Positions 1-5,753 of a stretch of 14,969 nucleotides of DNA are shown here, piece after piece. This DNA comes from Phocaeicola_A sp964481755. GTDB taxonomy: Bacteria; Bacteroidota; Bacteroidia; Bacteroidales; Bacteroidaceae. The notes under the pieces are model-generated. The model was not told the DNA's origin, did no database searches, and saw only the letters and a program-made list of their open reading frames with translations. A program made the translations under genes and the position numbers. Within the stretch, counting starts at the first letter, position 1, and each line of letters starts with the position of its first letter. Location of the stretch: the NCBI GenBank assembly GCA_964481755.1, contig CAYZVH010000067.1, positions 1-14,969 of the forward strand. Reading direction: 5' to 3'.

Positions 1-73
1 TGACATCTATCCGTGCAAAGTATTCCAATGATGGGATAAATGATTTCACCGATCCGAACCGCCGGCAGGAAGC

Positions 74-91
74 GACGGGACGCCCGTCCCG
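74..91. other. Small GC-rich hairpin
   Basis: GACGGG (74-79) and CCCGTC (83-88) can pair around a 3-nt loop. Alternatively CGGGAC (76-81) pairs with GTCCCG (86-91) around a 4-nt loop. No T-tract follows on the plus strand, so it is not a standard intrinsic terminator. It sits directly before the tandem array and could be its boundary or the end of an upstream transcript. Confidence 0.3.
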
Positions 92-93
92 AG

Positions 94-239
94 ACAATGG
101 TTCGTATGAGCGAAGACAACCGGTTGTTTTGGTCAAGACAATCGATTGTATTGGCCAAAACAATCGATTGTATAAGCCAAAACAATTACATTGTATAAGC
201 CAAAACAATTACATTGTTTTAGTCCAAACAAAGCATCGT
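94..239. repeat. Tandem array of 22-23 bp palindromic units (array 1)
   Basis: Units start at 94, 116, 138, 160, 182, 205 and 228. Each has a 12-13 bp core followed by a 10-bp linker. The cores at 116 (ACAACCGGTTGT) and at 138 and 160 (ACAATCGATTGT) are perfect palindromes. The cores at 182 and 205 (ACAATTACATTGT) are inverted repeats with a 3-bp centre. The outer units (94 and 228) are degenerate. Linkers include TTTGGTCAAG, ATTGGCCAAA, ATAAGCCAAA (twice) and TTTAGTCCAA. The change from CCGG to TCGA in the core keeps it self-complementary, so the palindrome itself seems to be maintained. This could be a minisatellite or MITE relic, or a multi-site protein-binding region. Confidence 0.85.
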
Positions 240-356
240 GTTTTCCGGCGGCAAAAGTCAATAGATTTCATAGGGATGCAAAGAAACGGGACCACAATGA
301 CAGTATCGATTTTGATTTTCCTTTGCCGCGCCGACACGTAACTCGTGATTTATATC

Positions 357-364
357 TACATTTG
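357..364 (+). promoter_or_regulatory. Bacteroidetes -7 box for the hydrolase gene
   Basis: TACATTTG fits the Bacteroidetes sigma-ABfr -7 consensus TAnnTTTG exactly. Transcription would begin around 370, only 8-17 bases before the two candidate start codons. No clear TTTG -33 element lies 19-21 bp upstream; the nearest TTTG (322-325) is too far away. The promoter is therefore supported by one box only. Confidence 0.45.
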
Positions 365-377
365 CACATAAATAATA

Positions 378-1277
378 ATGTATACCATGAAACTACGGAA
401 TCTATTATTGGGCGCGTGCCTGTTAGGTGCATCGACGCTGACGGCCGCCACACACAAAGGTTATATTGCCGCTTCGGACGGAGCACAAATCTACTACGAG
501 GAGCGGGGCGAGGGCGAACCGCTCATCCTGCTCCACGGACACTCGCTCGACACACGGATGTGGGACAAACAGTTCCGGGCGTTCGCCAAGAAGTACCGCG
601 TGGTGCGGTTCGACTTCCGCGGTTACGGACGCTCGTCAGAGCAGCGGGAGGAGTTCCAGTTCACCCATCTGGGCGACCTGCTGACGGTGATGGACTCGCT
701 CCACATAGACCGCGCGCACATCGTGGGCCTCTCCATGGGAGCCTTCGTGGCATCGGACATGCTGGCCGTGGCACCCGAACGGATGCTCAGTTGCGTGCTG
801 GCCAGCGGAGGGATGAAGACCTACAAGGGGCCGAGCGAGCCGATGGACGACGCCGAGAAGGCGAAACGTCACAAGGAGATAGAGGCACTGAAGGCCAAGG
901 GTGTGGACAAGATGAAGGCGGAGTGGCTGGAAGGGTTGATAGCCTCCGGCGGTTCCAACCGGGAGTCGATGCGCAAGCCGCTGAAGCGGATGATAGACAA
1001 GTGGACTGCCTGGCAGCCGCTGCACCTGGAGCCGCGGGTGATAGTGGCGAAGGACGGGCTGGAGCGTTTCAAGCAGAACCGCCCACAAGTGCCTACACTG
1101 TTCCTCGTGGGTGGCGCGGAGCTGAAAGGCAAAGAGCCCAGCCGCTCATGGATGATGGATTATCTGCCCAACAGCCAACTGCAGGTGGTGCCCGACAGCG
1201 GCCACATGATGAACATGGAACAACCCGAAGCCTTCAACCAAACGGTGCTGACATTCCTGCAGAGCGTGAAACAATGA
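378..1277 (+). CDS. Secreted alpha/beta-fold hydrolase
   Basis: A 299-residue serine hydrolase of the alpha/beta-hydrolase_1 family, substrate unknown. The N-terminus has a basic start and a hydrophobic run (residues 4-24, ending near LTAA), which reads as a cleavable signal peptide and places the enzyme in the periplasm or outside. The oxyanion-hole motif HGHS is at 53-56. The nucleophile elbow GLSMG is at 117-121 with Ser119. The catalytic His is H276 in DSGHMMN. The third member of the triad is less clear: the strand that usually ends in an acidic GxD motif reads VGGAEL, so Glu248 may stand in for Asp. A second in-frame ATG at 387 (MKLR) would give a more typical signal peptide, so the start could be nine bases later. 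It converges with the ATPase gene downstream. The end of its coding sequence is repeated beyond the stop. Confidence 0.9.
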   Translation: MYTMKLRNLLLGACLLGASTLTAATHKGYIAASDGAQIYYEERGEGEPLILLHGHSLDTRMWDKQFRAFAKKYRVVRFDFRGYGRSSEQREEFQFTHLGDLLTVMDSLHIDRAHIVGLSMGAFVASDMLAVAPERMLSCVLASGGMKTYKGPSEPMDDAEKAKRHKEIEALKAKGVDKMKAEWLEGLIASGGSNRESMRKPLKRMIDKWTAWQPLHLEPRVIVAKDGLERFKQNRPQVPTLFLVGGAELKGKEPSRSWMMDYLPNSQLQVVPDSGHMMNMEQPEAFNQTVLTFLQSVKQ

Positions 1278-1360
1278 ATGAACCCGGCGGTGCTGACATT
1301 CCTACAGAGTGTGAAGTAACGAAGAACCAAGCGGTACTGAAGTTTCTGCAGAGCGTGAAG
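1243..1360 (+). repeat. Hydrolase 3' tail present in three tandem copies
   Basis: The last coding bases of the hydrolase recur downstream. Copies start with CGGTGCTGA at 1243 and 1288 and with CGGTACTGA at 1332, giving periods of 45 and 44 bp. Copy 1 encodes the real C-terminus (TVLTFLQSVKQ, stop 1275-1277). Copy 2 is in the same frame, begins with ATG right after that stop, and encodes MNPAVLTFLQSVK with its own TAA at 1317-1319. Copy 3 is shifted by one base and encodes AVLKFLQSVK without an immediate stop. Copy 3 ends two bases short of the stop codon of the oppositely oriented ATPase. This looks like local tandem duplication or the remains of lost paralogues. Confidence 0.85.
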
Positions 1361-1361
1361 G

Positions 1362-2714
1362 CTATATCAATCCCATCAAATCTATCTTATAATAGGTAGG
1401 CGCGCTGTTGTCCTTCTGAAGGAACATCACCATATAGATGGGGCAATAGAGGATACGCCCCTCCACGTGGAGGTTGTCGTTGTTGAGGACTATGGCCTCG
1501 GGTAAGTCGTACTCTTTACACCCCAAGAGGTTAGTGAGGGCATGATGGGTTTCATAGGCTTTGCCCGACTTCACCTCAATGGGTAATACCTTGCCTCCTA
1601 ATTCTATGATGAAATCCAACTCCCCACGCCGTTTGTTGTTGTAGTAGTAAGGCGCGATGCCATGAGCCACCAGTTCTTGCGCAACAACATTCTCGTACAC
1701 CGACCCGAAGTTGATATCCTTGTCACCCATGATAATCCGCATCTGAATGCCCTCCGCATATTGACAGGCCAACAGGCCTACGTCGCTTTGGAAGAGTTTG
1801 AACAGGTTGCGCGAGCGAGCCAACAAAAGCGGGACTTTGGGTTCTTCCACATTATAGACCGGTATGGCGACACCGGCATGCGTCAGCCACAGAAAGCTGT
1901 TCTCCACACGGTCGAACTTCGCATGCTCATTCAGTCGTTTCAGGATGAAACGTTTGTTCTTGGCATTCAGTTCAGGAGGTATTAGGTTGAAGATTTCCTC
2001 GATGTAGAGTTTGTTCTGCGGGTCATACTTGGCAATGTCCCGCTTATAGAGCCGAATGATGTCTTGCTGCACCGCCATCACCTCTTGCAGGTTATTGCTT
2101 TCGATGTATTTGCTCACCGCGGCAGGCATGCCTCCAACCACCAGGTATAGGCGAAACAGCTCCATCATCTTGTCATGAATGAAACCGTCGACAGGCGTAT
2201 GGTTGTTCCATGCTTCGCGCAAAGCGGCAATCACCGTCTGGTTGATTCCGATGCAGGATATGAACTCCTCAAAGTCGAGCGGGAACATCTCCTTCACACC
2301 CATATACCCCACAGGTTCCGAGCGGAGGTTTTTCGGCTCCACGCCCAGCAGCGACCCGCTAAGGATGTAGCGGTAAGAGCCTTCGTCCACCAGGAACTTG
2401 ATGGCTGTGACGATATCGGGGCATTGCTGCACCTCATCGAAGAAGATGAGTGTTTCACCTTTGATGAGCGGCACGGAGGTGATGGCCGAAAGGCGCATCA
2501 GTATGTCGTTGCTGCTTTTCGCGTCTTTGAACAGTTCCGCTGCCATGGGCGTATCAATGAAGTTGATTTCCACAAAGCTTTTGAATTCCTTACCGAACTC
2601 CCGGATGGAGTAAGTCTTGCCGGTCTGCCGTGCTCCGGTAACCAGCAAAGCATTACGGGTAGACTCGTAATATTGCCGCAGGAAACTATCAATCTTTCTT
2701 TTCAACATAACCAT
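1362..2714 (-). CDS. AAA-family ATPase with DUF4143 C-terminus
   Basis: A 450-residue protein of the AAA_14/DUF4143 family, the usual length for this group. Walker A is GARQTGKT (27-34) and Walker B is TLIFFDEVQ (88-96, Asp93/Glu94). A sensor-like LSGS lies at 118-121. The C-terminal part carries GELDF (364-368) followed by PIEVKSG (378-384). This E/D then E-x-K pattern resembles a PD-(D/E)xK nuclease core, as often seen in DUF4143 proteins. The biological role of the family is poorly known. The protein is cytoplasmic, with no signal peptide or membrane span. A second ATG lies at 2708, and neither start has a Shine-Dalgarno. By hand count on two lines its base composition is about 50% G+C, against 58-62% on lines sampled from two genes to the right, which hints at separate ancestry. 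A repeat-built promoter precedes it. Confidence 0.88.
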   Translation of the reverse strand: MVMLKRKIDSFLRQYYESTRNALLVTGARQTGKTYSIREFGKEFKSFVEINFIDTPMAAELFKDAKSSNDILMRLSAITSVPLIKGETLIFFDEVQQCPDIVTAIKFLVDEGSYRYILSGSLLGVEPKNLRSEPVGYMGVKEMFPLDFEEFISCIGINQTVIAALREAWNNHTPVDGFIHDKMMELFRLYLVVGGMPAAVSKYIESNNLQEVMAVQQDIIRLYKRDIAKYDPQNKLYIEEIFNLIPPELNAKNKRFILKRLNEHAKFDRVENSFLWLTHAGVAIPVYNVEEPKVPLLLARSRNLFKLFQSDVGLLACQYAEGIQMRIIMGDKDINFGSVYENVVAQELVAHGIAPYYYNNKRRGELDFIIELGGKVLPIEVKSGKAYETHHALTNLLGCKEYDLPEAIVLNNDNLHVEGRILYCPIYMVMFLQKDNSAPTYYKIDLMGLI

Positions 2715-2769
2715 CTGTGATTTATCATGTTACACAAGCCATCAAGTCATGCTTGCCGCTTTTCCAAGG

Positions 2770-2800
2770 CAAATATAGGTCCTTTTTGCCGCTTTTCCAA
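2770..2800 (-). promoter_or_regulatory. Proximal ATPase promoter built from repeat units 2 and 1
   Basis: On the minus strand TTG (2800-2798) is followed after 20 bases by TATATTTG (2777-2770). This matches the Bacteroidetes consensus TTTG-N19-21-TAnnTTTG well. Transcription would start near 2763 and leave a leader of about 49 bases before the ATG at 2714. Confidence 0.6.
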
Positions 2801-2834
2801 GGTATTATCGCATAATTCTGCCGCTTTTCTATGA

Positions 2835-2865
2835 CAAATATAGGTACTTTCTGCCGCTTTTCCAA
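2835..2865 (-). promoter_or_regulatory. Distal ATPase promoter built from repeat units 4 and 3
   Basis: On the minus strand TTG (2865-2863) is followed after exactly 20 bases by TATATTTG (2842-2835), the same geometry as the proximal promoter 65 bp downstream. The repeat between them has lost both elements: unit 3 has no CCTTGG and unit 2 has no TATATTTG. Confidence 0.55.
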
Positions 2866-2929
2866 GGTTAGGCTATGCCTTGTGACCTTAACTAAGAAAG
2901 GTTGACACTTTAGCGCGCAGTTATACCCA

Positions 2930-2973
2930 ATAAATAAAGGTATGCCGCAGCTACGCGACATACCTTTATTTAT
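2930..2973 (-). terminator. Long hairpin, probable terminator of the GH57-GT4-GH133 operon
   Basis: ATAAATAAAGGTATG (2930-2944) pairs perfectly with CATACCTTTATTTAT (2959-2973), a 15-bp stem. The 14-base loop can add an inner CGC/GCG stem. On the minus strand it lies 65 bases past the stop of the GH57-like gene, and the closing arm is T-rich. It is also upstream of the ATPase promoters and would insulate them from operon read-through. It is nearly symmetric and could stop transcription from either side. Confidence 0.65.
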
Positions 2974-3038
2974 ATAGGTCCACTCCCCTTTCACGAGGGA
3001 GGAACCGAACTAACATTTATCAATCCGCAGAGGGCAGA

Positions 3039-4442
3039 CTACTTCTTCTCAGCCGCAGTCTTCTTTGCCGGAGCAGCCTTCTTAGCAGCAGGCTCTTTCT
3101 TCGCAGCAGCCTTCTCAGCCTTGGCGGGAGCTTTCTCGGCCTTAGCCTCGTACTTCGCCAGCTTAGTCTGCAGCTTCTCCACCTCTTTGTTGAGGGCGCT
3201 GATCTCACCGTCCTGGTTGCGGATGGTGGTGAGCAGGGAGTTGAGCTCCTCGTTGTCCATATCCACGGGATAGAGAGAGTTGACGCGGCTGATAAAGTCG
3301 CCCAGGATGTTCATGTAGTTGGTGAAGGCATCGTAGGGCGAGTCGTAGATGCCACGGTTCAGGCCCACGTTGCTCTGCTTGGTGGTCATGAAACGGAAGT
3401 TGTTGCTGGCCTGCAGGTAGTCCCAGTCCTGCTTGATGCGGCGGTCGGTGCAGAGGTGCACACGCTCAGCCACGCTGTAGAGTTTGTTGAAGGCCTCACG
3501 CTGCATCACATTACCCAGCCAGCAGCTGATGTCGCGCTCCTCGTCGACCCACGACATGGGGTACGGAACGTCTATCGGTGCCACGGACTTCATCTTGGTG
3601 CAGATCTCCGACGGAGTGGAGAAGGTGATGCCGCGCTCCTTGGCCACAGCCGGCAGGGCATAGAGGAAGTCGAGGATGTTGGACGAGAGCGGTTGCGACA
3701 TACCCAAGGCACAGAGCTCCATGAAGATGTTGATGACCTGCTCCTCTTCGGGCAACTGGGCAATCCAGTCCATGTAGGTGTCGGCGAACAAGGGGTAAGC
3801 GTCCCACTCCGAGTTGGAGAAGCGCAAGCAGATGTCGTCGGACAACTTGAAGTCGCGCAACAGAATCTTCAGGTTGGGATTCATGTTGCAATGGTAGAGG
3901 TAGTGCGGGCTCTTCCAACCGAGGATGTGCTTGGCACCTTCGGTGAGCATTCCCTTGAATCCCATCTCGGCCACCTGTGCACCAATCTCGTCGGAATAGA
4001 TGAGGCTGGAGTTGCGGAACACCTTCGGCTTCTGTCCGAAGAGTTGCTTTATCTTATCGCTCATGCGCATCACCTCCTCGCGGAAGCAGTCCTCGTTGGC
4101 CAGCGATGAGAGGCCGTGGGAATATGGCTCGGCCAGGAACTCGCAGCAACCGGTGTCGTTCAGCTCATGCAGGAGCTCGATGACCGTGGGGGCGTGAATC
4201 TCCAACTGTTCCAGTGCCACACCGGAGATGGAGAGGGCCACCTTGAAGTACTTGCCGTTGTCCTTCGCCATAGCTATCAACGTCTTCAGGGCGGGGATGT
4301 ACGAACGTTCCGCCACTTCGTTGATGGTACGCTCGTTCTCGTAATCGTCATAGTAGTAATGATCGGTTCCGATATTGAAGAAACGATACCGTTTCAGATG
4401 TATGATTTGATGTATCTCAAAATAAAGGCAGATTGTTTTCAT
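3039..4442 (-). CDS. GH57 alpha-amylase-like protein lacking catalytic residues
   Basis: A 467-residue cytoplasmic protein. Residues 1 to about 390 are a GH57 (beta/alpha)7-barrel homologue, starting with the family pattern ICLYFEIHQ and LKRYRFF. The catalytic sites are degraded. Region 1 reads HQIIH (11-15) where HQPFR is usual. Region 3 reads FRNSSL (142-147) where the nucleophile motif is FRNTEL, so Glu is replaced by Ser146. Region 4 reads FMELCALG (240-247) where FMDYETFG is usual, so the acid Asp is replaced by Glu242. The positions agree with Glu145 and Asp237 of the Methanocaldococcus jannaschii enzyme. GH57 homologues without catalytic residues are known, so a binding or scaffolding role is likelier than hydrolysis. 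Residues 398-434 look like a coiled coil, and 433-467 form a Lys/Ala-rich basic tail. It is the last gene of the operon, 18 bp after the GT4 gene. Confidence 0.88.
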   Translation of the reverse strand: MKTICLYFEIHQIIHLKRYRFFNIGTDHYYYDDYENERTINEVAERSYIPALKTLIAMAKDNGKYFKVALSISGVALEQLEIHAPTVIELLHELNDTGCCEFLAEPYSHGLSSLANEDCFREEVMRMSDKIKQLFGQKPKVFRNSSLIYSDEIGAQVAEMGFKGMLTEGAKHILGWKSPHYLYHCNMNPNLKILLRDFKLSDDICLRFSNSEWDAYPLFADTYMDWIAQLPEEEQVINIFMELCALGMSQPLSSNILDFLYALPAVAKERGITFSTPSEICTKMKSVAPIDVPYPMSWVDEERDISCWLGNVMQREAFNKLYSVAERVHLCTDRRIKQDWDYLQASNNFRFMTTKQSNVGLNRGIYDSPYDAFTNYMNILGDFISRVNSLYPVDMDNEELNSLLTTIRNQDGEISALNKEVEKLQTKLAKYEAKAEKAPAKAEKAAAKKEPAAKKAAPAKKTAAEKK

Positions 4443-4460
4443 AATCTATATTCGTTTTTA

Positions 4461-5732
4461 TTATTTTCTATAACTGCTGATTACCTGATCATAGATCTTG
4501 CGGACCTTCAGTCCAACCTTCTCCCACTGGATGCCGTCGACCTCCTTCTTGCCCTCTTCCTTGAGGTACTCGTAGAGCGAGGGGTTGGTGCAGATGGAGT
4601 AGATGGCGTCGGCCATGGCATGGATGTCCCAATAGTCCGTCTTGATGCACTTGCTGAGAATCTCCGCACAGCCGGACTGCTTGGAGATGATGGTAGGCAC
4701 GCTGCACTGCATGGCCTCCAGGGGCGAGATGCCGAAGGGCTCGGAGACGGAGGGCATGATGTAGACGTCGCTGGCCTTGAGGCACTCATACACCTGCTTG
4801 CCTTTCATGAATCCGGGGAAGTGGAAGCGGTCGGCGATGCCGCGCTGCGCTGCCAGGGTAATCATGGCGTTCATCATGTCGCCGTTTCCGGCCATCACGA
4901 ACCGTATGTTGCGGGTGCGCTGCAGCACCAGAGCGGCGGCCTCCACGAAATATTCCGGTCCCTTCTGCATGGTGATGCGGCCCAGGAAGGTCACCACTTT
5001 CTCGTTGGGGATGCGGTGGGGCACAATGTCCTGAATTTCCTGCGACAGGGGCGACACGGCGTTGTGCACCGTGGACACCTTGCGCGGGTCCTGGAAATAC
5101 TTGTTGATGACGGTCTGTCGGGTGAGCTCGCTCACGCACATGATGTGGTCGGCATGGTCCATACCGTTCTTCTCGATGGCGTACACCGTGGGGTTCACAT
5201 TGCCACGGCTACGGTCGAAGTCGGTGGCGTGGACGTGGATGACCAGCGGTTTGCCGCTCACCTGCTTGGCATGGATACCGGCGGGATAGGTGAGCCAGTC
5301 GTGTGAGTGGATGATGTCGAACTCCTGCTGCCGCGCCACCACGCCTGCCACGATGGAGTAGTTGTTGATCTCCTCGTGCAGGTTGTCGGGATAGCGACCG
5401 GAGAACTCCATGCAGCCCAGGTCGTTGGTATTCATATAGTTGAAGTCGGCGTAGATATGGTCGCGCAAGTCGTAGTAGAGTTGCGGGTCCATGTAGCTGC
5501 CGACGCGGTTCTTCACGTAGTCCCACTGCACATCGCGCCACACGATGGGGACACTGTTCATTCCGATGATGCGCAGGAAGCTCTGGTCTTCGTCGCCCCA
5601 CGGTTTCGGAATGCAGAATGTGATTTGCATATCTTCTTGCTGAGACATACCTTTGGTCAAGCCGTAGCTTGCGGTGCCCAGTCCTCCCAGGATATGAGGA
5701 GGAAATTCCCAGCCAAACATTAACACTTTCAT
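4461..5732 (-). CDS. GT4-type glycosyltransferase (glycogen synthase-like)
   Basis: A 423-residue two-domain GT-B glycosyltransferase, cytoplasmic. The N-terminal half starts KVLMFGWEFPPHILGGLG, with the glycine-rich loop typical of glycogen-synthase-like enzymes, and has HSHDW near residue 142. The C-terminal half shows FLGRITMQKG (donor-phosphate Arg and Lys near 252 and 257) and SEPFGISPLE with the retaining E-x7-E pair at about 331 and 339. The ATG at 5732 is chosen because GGAGGA lies 8 bases upstream; a TTG two codons earlier is possible but poorer. Position between a debranching enzyme and a GH57-like protein implies alpha-glucan work, with a nucleoside-diphosphate glucose as likely donor (inference). 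The window also holds a GT3 glycogen synthase, so this could be a primer- or oligosaccharide-making enzyme or a second synthase. Confidence 0.87.
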   Translation of the reverse strand: MKVLMFGWEFPPHILGGLGTASYGLTKGMSQQEDMQITFCIPKPWGDEDQSFLRIIGMNSVPIVWRDVQWDYVKNRVGSYMDPQLYYDLRDHIYADFNYMNTNDLGCMEFSGRYPDNLHEEINNYSIVAGVVARQQEFDIIHSHDWLTYPAGIHAKQVSGKPLVIHVHATDFDRSRGNVNPTVYAIEKNGMDHADHIMCVSELTRQTVINKYFQDPRKVSTVHNAVSPLSQEIQDIVPHRIPNEKVVTFLGRITMQKGPEYFVEAAALVLQRTRNIRFVMAGNGDMMNAMITLAAQRGIADRFHFPGFMKGKQVYECLKASDVYIMPSVSEPFGISPLEAMQCSVPTIISKQSGCAEILSKCIKTDYWDIHAMADAIYSICTNPSLYEYLKEEGKKEVDGIQWEKVGLKVRKIYDQVISSYRK

Positions 5733-5740
5733 CTTCAAAA

Positions 5741-5746
5741 TCCTCC
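5741..5746 (-). promoter_or_regulatory. Shine-Dalgarno that fixes the GT4 start
   Basis: Minus-strand GGAGGA lies 8 bases before the ATG at 5732. I saw no comparable sequence at the other starts I checked, so it is a useful start marker. It lies in the 21-bp gap after the debranching-enzyme stop and would let the GT4 start independently. Confidence 0.6.
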
Positions 5747-5753
5747 TTATAGG

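Larger units (their letters stand above)
1..377. other. Intergenic stretch without a convincing gene
   Basis: No start codon with good context leads into a recognisable protein here. The plus-strand frame beginning at base 3 is open from the window edge to a stop at 339-341 (112 codons). It could hold the C-terminal end of a gene lying to the left, but the translation matches nothing I recognise. It also runs through a 22-23 bp repeat whose period is not a multiple of three, so the repeat is not a protein repeat. What the stretch does hold is a small GC-rich hairpin (74-91), the palindromic array (94-239) and a promoter-like box (357-364). Confidence 0.6.
2754..2884 (-). repeat. Four tandem 32-33 bp repeats upstream of the ATPase
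   Basis: Plus-strand units start with TGCCGC at 2754, 2787, 2819 and 2852. The shared block is TGCCGCTTTTCCAAGG, intact in units 1, 2 and 4; in unit 3 it reads TGCCGCTTTTCTATGA. Units 1 and 3 also share CAAATATAGG. On the minus strand, which is the ATPase coding strand, the blocks read CCTTGGAAAAGCGGCA and CCTATATTTG. A minus-strand reading frame crosses the array and gives repeated peptides such as PWKSGKKDL, but the 32-bp unit breaks the frame and no gene is supported. Confidence 0.88.

Noticed and set aside
94..239. CRISPR array
   Set aside because: The units are contiguous 22-23 bp repeats with no unique spacers of 30 bp or more, the linkers are conserved rather than variable, and no cas genes are nearby.
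378..440. Lipoprotein signal in the hydrolase (LGAC)
   Set aside because: The cysteine comes only about eight residues after the basic MKLR start, too short a hydrophobic region for a lipobox. A standard cleavable signal peptide fits better.
191..1399. Long plus-strand open frame of 402 codons overlapping the hydrolase
   Set aside because: It is a shadow frame of the hydrolase gene. Its start region is the 22-bp array and its composition (Arg/Gly/Ala-rich, low complexity) is typical of an alternate frame in GC-rich coding DNA. Only its end, covering tail copy 3, is of interest.
2930..2973. Terminal inverted repeat of an insertion sequence
   Set aside because: The two arms are adjacent with a 14-base loop and no transposase is present, so a terminator hairpin explains it better.
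2725..2994. Minus-strand 89-codon frame with repeated peptides upstream of the ATPase
   Set aside because: The peptide repetition follows from the 32-33 bp DNA repeats, and one 32-bp unit breaks the register. The frame overlaps the two promoters and starts just past the terminator hairpin. No homology is recognised.
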